A stretch of DNA of 64,000 bases. Origin: Arthrobacter sp. DNA4. GTDB taxonomy: Bacteria > Actinomycetota > Actinomycetes > Actinomycetales > Micrococcaceae. Shown here piece by piece: positions 16,037 through 24,885 of this stretch (its first letter is position 1; every line of letters starts with the position of its first letter). The notes under the pieces were generated by a model. It was not told where the DNA came from, made no database searches, and saw only the letters and a program-made list of their open reading frames with translations. The stretch covers positions 372,001 through 436,000 of the forward strand of contig NZ_CP101466.1 in NCBI RefSeq assembly GCF_024362385.1, read 5' to 3'. The translations under genes and the position numbers were made by a program.

Positions 16037-17251
16037 ATGGGCACGCTGGCGACGCCGGATGCCGCCCTGGGTGCCCGGCTGTACGAAGCAGCGGACTGGT
16101 ACGACGCCGAGTCCCTACTCACTCCCGAGGAGCGCCAGGTCCTGTCCCGGCTGCGGTCATTCCTGGACGCGAACGCCAGGCCCCTCCTGGCCGAGTACTG
16201 GGAACGCGGGGAGTTTCCCGAGCAGCTCGCCCGGCCGCTGATCGACCTGGACCTGATGGAACCTGCCGAGCTCACGGCCGACGGCCCGGCCCGCGGCATT
16301 TACCAGGGCTTCCGGATCTTCGAGCTTGCCCGCACGGACGCGTCCCTGGCCACCTGGTACACCGCCCAGGCCGGCCTGTTCCGGACAGCCATCCGGGTGG
16401 GTGCGTCGGCGGAACAGCAGGCCGAATGGATGCCCAAGGTCATCGACTTCTCCCTCAAGGGCGTGTTCTCGCTGACCGAACCAGAATCCGGATCGGACAT
16501 CGCCGGCGGACTCTCCACCACCGCCCGGCGGCAGGCCGACGGCAGCTGGATCCTGGACGGTGCCAAACGCTGGATCGGCGGCGCAGTCACCGCGGACGTC
16601 CTCGCAGTATTCGCCCGGGACACCGCGGACGGGCAGGTCAAGGCCTTCCTCGTGGACCGGACAGCCGACGGCGTCAGCCTGGAGAAGATCCAGGGCAAGA
16701 CCTCGCTGCGGATGATGCAGAACGCCCACATCACCCTCACCGGTGTCCGCGTCCCCGAGGCCATGCGCCTGCACAACGTGAACTCCTTCCGGGATGTGGC
16801 GGCGATGCTCCGGGCCATGCGCTCGGACGTCGCCTGGATCGCCACCGGCATTGCCGCCGGTGCCTTCGAGGCCGCCCTCGCCTACGTCAACGAACGCCGG
16901 CAGTTCGGCCGGACTCTAGGCTCCTTCCAGCTGGTCCAGGAAAAACTGGCCCGCATGCTGGGCAACGTCACAGCCAGCCTGTCCCTGGTGGTCCGGCTCA
17001 CGGAACAGCAGGCCAAAGGCGTCTACCGCGACCAGGACTCCGCCCTGGCCAAGATGCAAACGTCCCTGTTCATGCGCGACACCGTAGCCCTGGCCCGCGA
17101 AGTGGTGGGCGGCAACGGCATCACCCTGGCAACCGCCGTCGCGCGTTTCCACGCTGACGCCGAAGCCGTTTACTCGTACGAAGGCACCCACGAGATCAAC
17201 GCCCTCATCATCGGCCGCGCCCTCACCGGCGAAAGCGCCTTCACCCGCTAA
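16037..17251 (+). CDS. Acyl-CoA dehydrogenase
   Basis: 404-aa flavoprotein of the acyl-CoA dehydrogenase family. It has an N-terminal helical domain, the middle beta-domain motif SLTEPESGSDIAGG near residue 148, and a C-terminal helical domain with RRQFGRTLGSFQLVQEKLAR and EVVGGNGI. The catalytic Glu is in YEGTHEINALIIGRAL near 380. The pattern is closest to glutaryl-CoA-type dehydrogenases. It would introduce a double bond into the acyl-CoA made by the ligase of the operon. ATG 16037 is chosen; a GTG at 16028 overlaps the previous stop. Confidence 0.9.
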   Translation: MGTLATPDAALGARLYEAADWYDAESLLTPEERQVLSRLRSFLDANARPLLAEYWERGEFPEQLARPLIDLDLMEPAELTADGPARGIYQGFRIFELARTDASLATWYTAQAGLFRTAIRVGASAEQQAEWMPKVIDFSLKGVFSLTEPESGSDIAGGLSTTARRQADGSWILDGAKRWIGGAVTADVLAVFARDTADGQVKAFLVDRTADGVSLEKIQGKTSLRMMQNAHITLTGVRVPEAMRLHNVNSFRDVAAMLRAMRSDVAWIATGIAAGAFEAALAYVNERRQFGRTLGSFQLVQEKLARMLGNVTASLSLVVRLTEQQAKGVYRDQDSALAKMQTSLFMRDTVALAREVVGGNGITLATAVARFHADAEAVYSYEGTHEINALIIGRALTGESAFTR

Positions 17252-17304
17252 GCCCTGCAACACCTGCACAGCACCACAACCACACACCAGCCCAGGAGGC
17301 AACG

Positions 17305-17760
17305 ATGCCCAATCTCGTCGTCGATTTCGACACCCTGCTCACCCTGTCCGGCAAGGACCTCGGCACCACCGACTACCGCCAGATCACCCAGGAACAGATC
17401 AACCTGTTCGCGGACGCCACCGACGACCACCAGTGGATCCACACCGACCCCGAACGGGCCAAGGACGGCCCGTTCGGCGCACCCATCGCCCACGGTTTCC
17501 TCACCCTGTCCCTGATCATCCCGTTCTGGGGCGAGCTGTTCGACGTCGAGGGCGTCACCACCAAGGTCAACTACGGCCTGGACAAGGTCCGCTTCACCTC
17601 ACCGGTCACCGCGGGCTCCAAGGTCCGCATGCAGGCCACCATCGCCGAGGTGACCGAGGTCAAGGGCGGCGCCCAGATCAAGGTCAACGCCACCATCGAG
17701 ATCGAAGGCCAGGAACGCCCGGCCGTCGTGGCCGAATTCCTGGCCCGCTTCTACAAGTAA
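17305..17760 (+). CDS. MaoC family (R)-enoyl-CoA hydratase/dehydratase
   Basis: 151-aa single hot-dog domain protein. The hydratase motif with catalytic Asp and His is seen in INLFADATDDHQWIHTDP (residues 33-50), then the helix-flanking GPFGAPIAHGFLTLSLI near 58. It would add water to the enoyl-CoA produced by the upstream acyl-CoA dehydrogenase. It starts 53 bases after that gene, with CAGGAGG as ribosome site. Length is normal for the stand-alone R-specific hydratase group. Confidence 0.9.
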   Translation: MPNLVVDFDTLLTLSGKDLGTTDYRQITQEQINLFADATDDHQWIHTDPERAKDGPFGAPIAHGFLTLSLIIPFWGELFDVEGVTTKVNYGLDKVRFTSPVTAGSKVRMQATIAEVTEVKGGAQIKVNATIEIEGQERPAVVAEFLARFYK

Positions 17761-17867
17761 GCCGCTTCCACCAGTAACAGCAGTTCCAAACCCCAGGCGG
17801 TCCGCTCCGGCGCCGCCGCCTCAGGCAACCCCAAAACCCCCACATTCCTCCGTTTTTAGGAACAGCC

Positions 17868-19193
17868 ATGTCCGGACACACCACGCTCGCACCTGCGGGC
17901 ACGGCCGCCAAGCGCAAGGAAGCGCGCACGGTCATCCTGTCCAGCTATCTGGGCAGCACCATCGAGTTCTACGACTTCCTGCTGTATGCCACGGCAGCAG
18001 CAGTGGCCTTCCCCAAGGTCTTCTTCGCCGGCACGGACGAATGGGTGGGCGTCGTCGCCGCTTACGCCACCTTTGCCGCTGGGTACGTTGCCAGGCCGCT
18101 GGGTGGCGTGATCTTCGGTCACTTCGGTGACAAGGTGGGCCGCAAGGGGATGCTGATCATCTCCATGGCCATGATGGGCATCGCCTCCACCCTTATTGGT
18201 GTGATTCCGGGTGCCGGCGTGATCGGGCCGTGGGGCGCGGTCATCCTGGTGCTGCTGCGGGTCTGCCAGGGCATCGCCGTCGGCGGTGAATGGGGCGGGG
18301 CCGCACTGATGGCCCTGGAGCACGCGGACCCCAAACGGCGCGGCTTCGCGGCGTCGTTCGTCAACGCCGGTGCCCCCACCGGCGCCGTGCTGGGCACCCT
18401 GGTAATGGGCGCTTTTTCGGCCCTGCCGCAGGATGCGTTTTTGGCCTGGGGCTGGCGCGTGCCGTTCCTGCTGTCCTTCGTGCTCCTCATCGTGGGCATG
18501 TTCGTCCGCCTCCGGGTCTCCGAAAGCCCCATCTTCGCCGAGGCCGTGGCCAAAGAAGAGGCGCAGGGTGCCAAGCGCAAGATCCCGCTGCTGGACGTGC
18601 TCCGCCGGCCCAAGGCACTGATCATGATCATGTTCGCCGGGGCTGCCGGTTTCGGCCTGCAGGTGGTGCTGCCCACCTTCTCCGTGACGTACGCCGTGTC
18701 CAAGGGCGCACCGCAACAGGGCGTGCTCTACGCCTTCGCCGGAGCCTCCGCCATCTCCATCGTCTTCGTCCTGCTGGGCGGCCGCCTTTCGGACCGGTTC
18801 GGCCGCCGCCCGGTGATGATCGCCGGCCTGGCCCTGTTCATCGCCTACCTCTTCCCAATGTTCGGCATGCTCGGCTCGGGCAACGTGGGGTTGGTCTTCC
18901 TGGCCTTCACCGTGGCGCTCATCCTGCACTCCTCCCTTTACGGGCCGCTGGCGGCGTTCGTGTCCGAACAGTTCGGCACCACCTCCCGCTACACCGGCGC
19001 CGCCGTGGGCTACCAGCTGGCCACCCTCATCGGCGCAGGCTTCACCCCGGGCATCATCGCCGGACTCTACAAGGACTCCGGGCAAAACATCCTCCCGGTG
19101 GTGGTGTTCCTGTCCGTCATGGCGCTGGTCTCGATTGTCTTCATCACCCTGACGCGGGAATCTAAGAACAACGACCTCACCACGGTCCGTTAG
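17868..19193 (+). CDS. MFS transporter, metabolite:H+ symporter (MHS) type
   Basis: 441-aa major facilitator with about 12 membrane helices. The MHS subgroup is indicated by the opening SSYLGSTIEFYDFLLYATAA, by RPLGGVIFGHFGDKVGRKG between helices 2 and 3, and by RVCQGIAVGGEWGGAALMALEHA in helix 4. Members import dicarboxylates, shikimate, proline betaine or aromatic acids with protons. Here it probably brings in the acid that the following ligase activates. AGGAAC lies before ATG 17868. The ligase begins seven bases after its stop. Confidence 0.9.
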   Translation: MSGHTTLAPAGTAAKRKEARTVILSSYLGSTIEFYDFLLYATAAAVAFPKVFFAGTDEWVGVVAAYATFAAGYVARPLGGVIFGHFGDKVGRKGMLIISMAMMGIASTLIGVIPGAGVIGPWGAVILVLLRVCQGIAVGGEWGGAALMALEHADPKRRGFAASFVNAGAPTGAVLGTLVMGAFSALPQDAFLAWGWRVPFLLSFVLLIVGMFVRLRVSESPIFAEAVAKEEAQGAKRKIPLLDVLRRPKALIMIMFAGAAGFGLQVVLPTFSVTYAVSKGAPQQGVLYAFAGASAISIVFVLLGGRLSDRFGRRPVMIAGLALFIAYLFPMFGMLGSGNVGLVFLAFTVALILHSSLYGPLAAFVSEQFGTTSRYTGAAVGYQLATLIGAGFTPGIIAGLYKDSGQNILPVVVFLSVMALVSIVFITLTRESKNNDLTTVR

Positions 19194-19200
19194 GAGAACC

Positions 19201-20763
19201 ATGGACAACAATGGAGTTGGATCCTGGCTGCAGCGCCGCCGCCGGAAGTCGGGCTCCAAGGCAGCCCTCCTGTCCGGTGCCGGCGCCTTGAGCTACCAAG
19301 AGCTGGCCGAAAGGGCCGACCGCCTGGCCAACGCACTCCGGGACAGGGGAGTGGCCAAGGGTGACCGGGTGGCCTACCTTGGCGAGAACCACCCTTCCTT
19401 CGTGGAAACGTTCTTTGCCTGCGGCATCCTGGGCGCCATCTTCGTGCCGCTGAACACCCGGCTCGCGCCGCCGGAACTGCAGTTCCAGCTGCAGGATTCC
19501 GGAGCCCGGCTCCTGGTCAACGCCGGCGTCCTTGAGGCGTCCGCAACTGCCGCGCTGGAAGGGACCGGTGTCACCCACCGCCTGGTGGTAACGCTCGACG
19601 GCGGGACGGAACCTTCCGCCGCCGCGTCACCCGCCGCCGTCGAACGCTCCGTCACGGTGGAACAGTACGGGGAGGCGCTGCAAACGGCGGCTGCCGAACC
19701 CGTCGACGTGCCCGTGGCCCATGACGACGGCGCCATGATCCTGTACACCTCCGGGACCACGGGCAAGCCCAAAGGTGCGCTGCTGACGCACGGGAACATC
19801 ACGTGGAACTGCATCAACACCATCGTGGACATGGACCTGAACCGCAACGACGTGGCGCTGATGATCTCGCCGCTGTTCCACGTGGCGTCCCTGGACATGG
19901 GGCTGCTGCCGATGCTCCTCAAGGGCGCCACCGTGGTCCTCGAGGCCAAGTTCGATCCCGCCAGGGTTCTGGACCTGATCCAGAAACACAAGGTGACCAC
20001 CCTCAACGGGGTGCCCACCACGTTCCAGCTGCTTTGCGAAGACCCAGGCTGGGCAACCGCGGACCTCAGCTCCCTGGACAAGCTCACCTGCGGGGGCTCC
20101 GCCATTCCGCGCCGGGTCCTGGACGCGTACGAGGACCGCGGCATCGGCTTCACCAGCTGCTACGGCATGACCGAAACGGCCCCCGGCGTCACCATGCTTC
20201 CCGTGGACCGGTCCAGGGAGAAAGCCGGTTCGGCGGGCCTGCCGCACTTTTTCACCGACCTCCGGATCGCCGATCCCATGGGTGGCGCGGTGGCCCCTGG
20301 CGAGGTGGGGGAAATCCAGATCTCCGGCCCCAACGTGATCAAGGAGTACTGGAACCGGCCGGAGGCCACTGCCGCCAGCTATGCGGACGGGGCATGGTTC
20401 CGCTCCGGCGACATGGGCTACCGGGACCCGGAAGGCTTCCTGTTCGTCTCGGACCGGCTCAAGGACATGATCATCTCCGGCGGGGAGAACATCTACCCGG
20501 CAGAGGTGGAAGCGGTCATCTCCGAGCACAGTGCCGTGGGCAGCGTGGCCGTCATCGGCGTCCCGGATGACAAATGGGGCGAGGTCCCCCAGGCGATCGT
20601 GACCCTGCGCGAAGGGGAATCGTTGACCGCGGAGCAGCTGCGCAGCTTCCTCGACGGCAGGCTCGCCCGCTACAAGATCCCCAAGTCATTAGTGGTGGTG
20701 GAGGACATGCCGCGCACCGCCAGCGGCAAAATCCGCAAGATGGAGCTCCGCAAGCAGCTCTGA
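19201..20763 (+). CDS. Acyl-CoA synthetase (AMP-forming ligase)
   Basis: 520-aa ANL-superfamily enzyme that activates a carboxylic acid with ATP and CoA. The phosphate loop is YTSGTTGKPKGA near residue 182, the A5 motif is GMTETAPGV near 322, the hinge is RLKDMIISGGENIYPAEVE near 420, and the catalytic Lys is in TASGKIRKMEL at the end. It is the last gene of the cluster, after a proton symporter, and a hairpin follows. The acid is unknown; medium-chain, dicarboxylic and aryl acids are all possible. Confidence 0.9.
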   Translation: MDNNGVGSWLQRRRRKSGSKAALLSGAGALSYQELAERADRLANALRDRGVAKGDRVAYLGENHPSFVETFFACGILGAIFVPLNTRLAPPELQFQLQDSGARLLVNAGVLEASATAALEGTGVTHRLVVTLDGGTEPSAAASPAAVERSVTVEQYGEALQTAAAEPVDVPVAHDDGAMILYTSGTTGKPKGALLTHGNITWNCINTIVDMDLNRNDVALMISPLFHVASLDMGLLPMLLKGATVVLEAKFDPARVLDLIQKHKVTTLNGVPTTFQLLCEDPGWATADLSSLDKLTCGGSAIPRRVLDAYEDRGIGFTSCYGMTETAPGVTMLPVDRSREKAGSAGLPHFFTDLRIADPMGGAVAPGEVGEIQISGPNVIKEYWNRPEATAASYADGAWFRSGDMGYRDPEGFLFVSDRLKDMIISGGENIYPAEVEAVISEHSAVGSVAVIGVPDDKWGEVPQAIVTLREGESLTAEQLRSFLDGRLARYKIPKSLVVVEDMPRTASGKIRKMELRKQL

Positions 20764-20773
20764 CGTTCGCTGT

Positions 20774-20810
20774 ACAACGCCCGCCCCGGTATCCCGGAGC
20801 GGGCGATTGT
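20774..20810 (+). terminator. Terminator after CoA-catabolic operon
   Basis: CGCCCGC (20778-20784) pairs with GCGGGCG (20799-20805), and flanking ACAA/TTGT extend the stem past a one-base bulge. It lies 10 bases after the ligase stop and before the convergent LacI gene. Confidence 0.7.
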
Positions 20811-20985
20811 CTTAAGGGGCGATGAGCCCTGTCAGGCGGCACGTCCACGGGCGCCCGTTTGGAAAGTGACACCGAGACTGCGGTGGAAGGAAGCGCGCCA
20901 CCTCGATTTCGACAACAGCGGAGCTTCCGTGGATGTCAACGACTTCGCAACCCAGACAACCCCAGGGGCAGCATAGGGTGCTGTT

Positions 20986-22011
20986 TCACGTACCGGTGCG
21001 CTGGGGCGCTCCGCTGGATTGGCGTGGGATGAGAGTGGGCATGGACCGGCGGATGAGTGGTTCGATGCCTGGGTTGACGATGAGGTCGATGGCGGTGGCT
21101 GCTATCTGGTCCAGGGGAACGTGCACCGAGGTCAGGGGCGTCGGCAGCCGGGCGGACAGTGGCGTGTCGTTGTATCCGACCAATGCCAGATTGTCGGGGA
21201 TGCTGATCCCGTTGCGGTGGGCTGCGGCCATGACACCCATGGCGATGTTGTCGTTGGCGGCGAAGATGGCTGTCGGGCGGGATTGCGGTGTTCCTGCGAG
21301 GAGCGTTTCGCTTACCGTGTAGCCATTCTCGATGCCGTACCCGGCAGCGATAAGCCATTCTTCGCGCGGCTGGATGCCTGCTTCATTCAGTGCTCTGCGT
21401 GCTCCCGCCAAGCGTGCGGTTCCGGTGGAGGTGAAAGCGGGGCCGGTAACGACAGCAATGTTGCGATGGCCCAGGTCGATGAGGTGACGTGTGGCGAGGT
21501 AGCCGCCGACCTCGTCGTCTCCGAGCGCCGAGGGACTGATGCCGTCGGTTCGGAGCACCAGCGCATGCGCTACACGGCGCTCACGCAGCAGTCGGGGGAG
21601 CTCGTCATCGAGCCGCGCCGTGGCGAGAATCAACCCATCGACGTTTCTATCGAGGAGTGTTTCGGCCGCGCTGCGTTCATCCACGGGGTCATCTCCGCTG
21701 GTGGCGACCATCGCAAAGTAGCCGCGGGAAGACGCTGCCTTCTCGAGCTCTTCGAACATCAAGGCCATGACCGTGTCGCTGAGCCGGGGCACAAGGACGC
21801 CCAAAGTCCGGGTCTCGCCGCGGCGCAGGCTTGAGGCAAAGGAGTTCCGCCGGTACCCGAGTTCTTCCGCGATCTTCCGGACATGGGCTGCCGCCGCGGA
21901 TCTGGAGGTGGTGCGTTCATCCAGCGCGCGGCTGGCGGTCGAGATGCTCACGCCACTGGCAGCCGCGACATCCTTGAGCGTGACAATCCCTGCGGGGGCG
22001 GGACGTTCCAT
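20986..22011 (-). CDS. LacI family transcriptional regulator
   Basis: 341-aa repressor. The helix-turn-helix and hinge are at residues 8-60 (VTLKDVAAASGVSISTASRA and VRKIAEELGYRRN), followed by the periplasmic-binding-protein-like effector domain (GVLVPRLSDTVMALM, FAANDNIAMGVMAA, NLALVGYNDTPLS). The start at 22011 (MERPAP) has AGGAG upstream; the open frame to 22185 crosses the promoter. It is divergent from the DapA-family gene and the MFS gene, and three CG-centred sites in the gap fit a LacI-type protein. Its effector is probably a sugar acid or the substrate of the DapA-like enzyme. Confidence 0.92.
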   Translation of the reverse strand: MERPAPAGIVTLKDVAAASGVSISTASRALDERTTSRSAAAAHVRKIAEELGYRRNSFASSLRRGETRTLGVLVPRLSDTVMALMFEELEKAASSRGYFAMVATSGDDPVDERSAAETLLDRNVDGLILATARLDDELPRLLRERRVAHALVLRTDGISPSALGDDEVGGYLATRHLIDLGHRNIAVVTGPAFTSTGTARLAGARRALNEAGIQPREEWLIAAGYGIENGYTVSETLLAGTPQSRPTAIFAANDNIAMGVMAAAHRNGISIPDNLALVGYNDTPLSARLPTPLTSVHVPLDQIAATAIDLIVNPGIEPLIRRSMPTLIPRQSSGAPQRTGT

Positions 22012-22062
22012 CGCGGTTCTCCTCTTCAGCAAGGGTGTTACAGCCACTCTATTCCTCCTTCT

Positions 22063-22129
22063 TGCAAACGTTCTCTTGACAGTGAGCTGCGACACGTGCA
22101 AACTTGAAAACGTTCCCGCAAACGATTTC
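22063..22129. promoter_or_regulatory. Promoter with three LacI-type operator sites
   Basis: Three related CG-centred sites are present: GCAAACGTTCTC (22064-22075), GAAAACGTTCCC (22106-22117) and GCAAACGATTTC (22118-22129). TTGACA at 22076-22081 is a consensus -35 box for the DapA-like gene, immediately after the first site. The outer pair would allow repression by looping or road-block. Confidence 0.75.
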
Positions 22130-22178
22130 ATCTTAGCGGAACTACCGACCATCAATGAAGACAAGAAGGTAGCTGCAA

Positions 22179-23114
22179 ATGGCACTCGATCTCCGCGGAC
22201 TTAGCCCCGCACCTGTCACCCCGTTCACCGAAGATGGCGCTGTCGACTTCGCTGCGATCCAGCGCCTGGGTTCGTGGCTCGGATCGATTGAGGGCGTAAA
22301 GAGCCTCGTCGTCCTGGGCCACGCCGGCGAAGGCACGTTCCTCACCGAAGAAGAACAGCTTGACGTCATCCGCGCGTTCGTGGCCTCCACCGACGGCCGG
22401 GTACCGGTTGTGGCTGGTATCACCAAGGAAGGCAACAAGACTGCGGCCCTCGAGGCCAAGAAGGCCGTCGAGGCCGGCGCGTCAGCTGGTCTCGTTTACC
22501 CCTCGCACGGCTGGCTGCGCTTCGGCTACCAGCAGGGCGCACCGCAGTCGCGCTACAAGGAAATCTATGAAGAGTCCGGCCTGCCGCTGATCCTCTTCCA
22601 GTACCCCGACAACACCAAGGCGACCTACGACCTCGACACTCAGCTGGAGATCGCTGGCCAGGAGGGAGTCTTTGCCACGAAGAACGGTGTCCGGAACATG
22701 CGTCGGTGGTACACCGAGATCCCCGCCCTGCGCGCCGCTTACCCCGAACTGCAGATCCTGTCCTGCCACGACGAATACCTGCTGCCGACAATGTTCGATG
22801 TCGACGGCCTGCTCGTCGGCTACGGTAACATCGCCCCCGAACTGCTCGTCGAACTGATCGAAGCAGGCAAGGCGCAGGACTACAAGCGTGCCCACGCAAT
22901 CCATGAGCGGCTGCTCCCGGTAACGAAGAACGTTTACCACCGCGGCTCCCACATGGAAGGCACGGTCGCCTTGAAGTGGGGCCTCGTGAACCGCGGCATT
23001 CTGGACCACGCCACGGTGCGCACCCCGCTCCTGCCCCTGCCCCAGGGCGCCGAAACCGAAATCGCGGAAGCCTTCGCTGCCGCGAACATCGGCAAGGTCA
23101 CCGTCAGCGCCTGA
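22179..23114 (+). CDS. Dihydrodipicolinate synthase/N-acetylneuraminate lyase family protein
   Basis: 311-aa DapA-superfamily aldolase or dehydratase with a TIM barrel. Seen are the substrate-carboxylate loop GHAGEGTFLTEEEQ near residue 48, the barrel Tyr in LILFQYPDNTK near 144, and the Schiff-base Lys in VFATKNGVRN near 168. It is not the lysine-pathway enzyme by context: it is controlled by a LacI protein and followed by an MFS transporter. It may cleave or dehydrate a 2-keto sugar acid or a hydroxyproline- or aromatic-derived keto acid. A strong terminator separates it from the transporter. Confidence 0.82.
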   Translation: MALDLRGLSPAPVTPFTEDGAVDFAAIQRLGSWLGSIEGVKSLVVLGHAGEGTFLTEEEQLDVIRAFVASTDGRVPVVAGITKEGNKTAALEAKKAVEAGASAGLVYPSHGWLRFGYQQGAPQSRYKEIYEESGLPLILFQYPDNTKATYDLDTQLEIAGQEGVFATKNGVRNMRRWYTEIPALRAAYPELQILSCHDEYLLPTMFDVDGLLVGYGNIAPELLVELIEAGKAQDYKRAHAIHERLLPVTKNVYHRGSHMEGTVALKWGLVNRGILDHATVRTPLLPLPQGAETEIAEAFAAANIGKVTVSA

Positions 23115-23126
23115 TCCCCGGATCCT

Positions 23127-23157
23127 GAGGATGGCGGGAGCAACTCCCGCCATCCTC
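23127..23157 (+). terminator. Strong hairpin between DapA-like and MFS genes
   Basis: GAGGATGGCGGGAG (23127-23140), loop CAA, and the exact complement 23144-23157 give a 14-bp perfect stem. It lies 13 bases after the stop, with only a weak T-content tail, so it may attenuate rather than fully stop transcription into the MFS gene. Confidence 0.75.
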
Positions 23158-23229
23158 CCCTAGGCTTTAGCCATCTCCACTCTGGTCAATGAGGACCCCA
23201 GCATCACCGCTGGAGAAGGAGGACTCGCA

Positions 23230-24627
23230 ATGCGCGAGCCAAACAACACCACAACCATGGCTGGCGGCCCCAACGCCGCCAGGATCAATGCAGAGCTCGT
23301 AGCCCGCCTCGAACGGCTCCCGCTCACCCGACGCCTGACCCTCATCCGCGTGGTCATCGGGTCAGCCACGTTCTTCGACGCTTACACCGTCCTGGCCATC
23401 GCATTCGCAATGCCCCAGCTGTCCTCAGAATGGCACCTCACCGCCGGGGAAATCGGAATGATCCTCTCCGCCGGCTACGTCGGCCAAATCTTCGGATCAC
23501 TCTTCTTCGGCCAACTCGCCGAACGGATCGGACGCCTCCCGGTCCTGCTGATCACGATCCTGCTTTTCGTCTCCATGGACGTAGCCTGCCTCTTCGCCTG
23601 GGGCGCCACGTCAATGATCATCTTCCGCTTTCTCCAAGGCATCGGCACCGGCGGCGAAGTACCGGTCGCCAGCGCCTACATCAACGAATTCGTCGGAGCC
23701 AAGAAGCGCGGCAGATTCTTCCTGCTCTACGAGGTCATCTTCCCTGTCGGTCTCATGTTCGCGGGCGTCGCCGGATACTTCCTCGTCCCGGTCGTTGGCT
23801 GGAAGGCCATGTTCATCGTCGGCATCGTCCCGGCCCTGCTCACCATCCCGATGCGGTGGCTGATGCCCGAATCACCGCGCTGGCTAGCCTCCCGCGGACA
23901 CGTCCACAAAGCCGAAACCGTCGTCACCATGCTCGAAAAGGAAGCACTCAAGGCAGGACACACCCTCTCCGAGCCCGTCATCCGCCCCGTGGATCCGAAG
24001 GCCACCGCCCGCACCAGCTGGCGCGAACTCTTCTCAGGCATATACAAAAAGCGCACCTTCATGATCTGGATGCTCTGGATCTGCGTCTACATGGTCAACA
24101 ACGGCCTGGTCACCTGGCTGCCGACCCTTTACAAGCAGACATTCAACCTCCCCCTGCAGACCAGCCTCGCCTACGGCTGGGTCACCTCCGCCGTGGGCGT
24201 CGTGGCATCCATCCTCTGCGCACTGCTGATCGACCGCGTAGGCCGTAAACGTTGGTACACATTCGCCTTCCTGGCCGCGACCGTCCCTCTTGTCATCCTC
24301 ACAGCCCTCGGCGCCGTGTCGGCGACACAGGTCGTAGTATTCGCCAGCATCGCCTACGCCATCCTCCAGACCATCTCCTTCTCGCTCTACCTCTACTCCG
24401 CCGAGCTGTACCCGACCCGGCTCCGCGCCATCGGCACCGGCTTCGGCAGCGCCTGGCTCCGCGCCGGCTCCGCCATCGGCCCCATCCTGGTCGGCTACAT
24501 CGTGGACAACTACGGCATCAGCCTGGTGTTCACCGTCTTCGCAGCCGTTGCCCTCATAGGTGGCCTGGTGACTATCTTCTTCGCCATCGAAACTAAAGGC
24601 CGGGTCCTCGAGGAACTCTCGCCCTAA
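23230..24627 (+). CDS. MFS transporter, sugar/acid:H+ symporter
   Basis: 465-aa protein with 12 predicted helices. Family signatures are GQLAERIGRLPV after helix 2, RFLQGIGTGGEVPVASAYIN in helix 4, PESPRWLASRG before the central loop, and DRVGRKRWYT after helix 8. This fits the sugar-porter/aromatic-acid transporter branch. GAAGGAGGA precedes the ATG. It lies downstream of the DapA-like gene and probably imports the compound that enzyme degrades, although the hairpin between them means its expression may be tuned separately. Confidence 0.88.
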   Translation: MREPNNTTTMAGGPNAARINAELVARLERLPLTRRLTLIRVVIGSATFFDAYTVLAIAFAMPQLSSEWHLTAGEIGMILSAGYVGQIFGSLFFGQLAERIGRLPVLLITILLFVSMDVACLFAWGATSMIIFRFLQGIGTGGEVPVASAYINEFVGAKKRGRFFLLYEVIFPVGLMFAGVAGYFLVPVVGWKAMFIVGIVPALLTIPMRWLMPESPRWLASRGHVHKAETVVTMLEKEALKAGHTLSEPVIRPVDPKATARTSWRELFSGIYKKRTFMIWMLWICVYMVNNGLVTWLPTLYKQTFNLPLQTSLAYGWVTSAVGVVASILCALLIDRVGRKRWYTFAFLAATVPLVILTALGAVSATQVVVFASIAYAILQTISFSLYLYSAELYPTRLRAIGTGFGSAWLRAGSAIGPILVGYIVDNYGISLVFTVFAAVALIGGLVTIFFAIETKGRVLEELSP

Positions 24628-24814
24628 CTCCCTAGCACCCGCCTCAATGGCAGCGCCACGAACCAGCTCCGGTCCGTGGCGCTGCCGTTGCCAGTCAAGG
24701 ACTACCCTCGGAACATTGCTTCCCGTTCCGCCCAGATCCCAGGTGCGCCGTCTTGAGGACACTCGCGCTGCGCTTCGGCGGCCAAGGCGTCGACCTCAAA
24801 GGCGCATTGCCGCG

Positions 24815-24860
24815 GGATTCCGCCGTTGTTACCGTTCACGGTCATCAATTGGCGGAATCC
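24815..24860 (+). promoter_or_regulatory. Nested inverted repeats upstream of BASS symporter
   Basis: GGATTCCGCC (24815-24824) and GGCGGAATCC (24851-24860) are perfect complements enclosing ACCGT-TC-ACGGT (24831-24842). The set ends 25 bases before the symporter start. It may be an operator or a structured mRNA leader. The region 24628-24814 before it shows nothing else. Confidence 0.55.
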
Positions 24861-24885
24861 TATAGGACAGTGCCACCATTATTGG

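Noticed and set aside
17856..19259. 467-aa minus-strand frame opposite the MHS transporter
   Set aside because: Gly/Asp/His-rich antisense translation and no recognisable domain.
20811..20985. Possible small gene or RNA between the ligase terminator and the LacI stop
   Set aside because: No ribosome site, no codon bias and no stable hairpin beyond the terminator.
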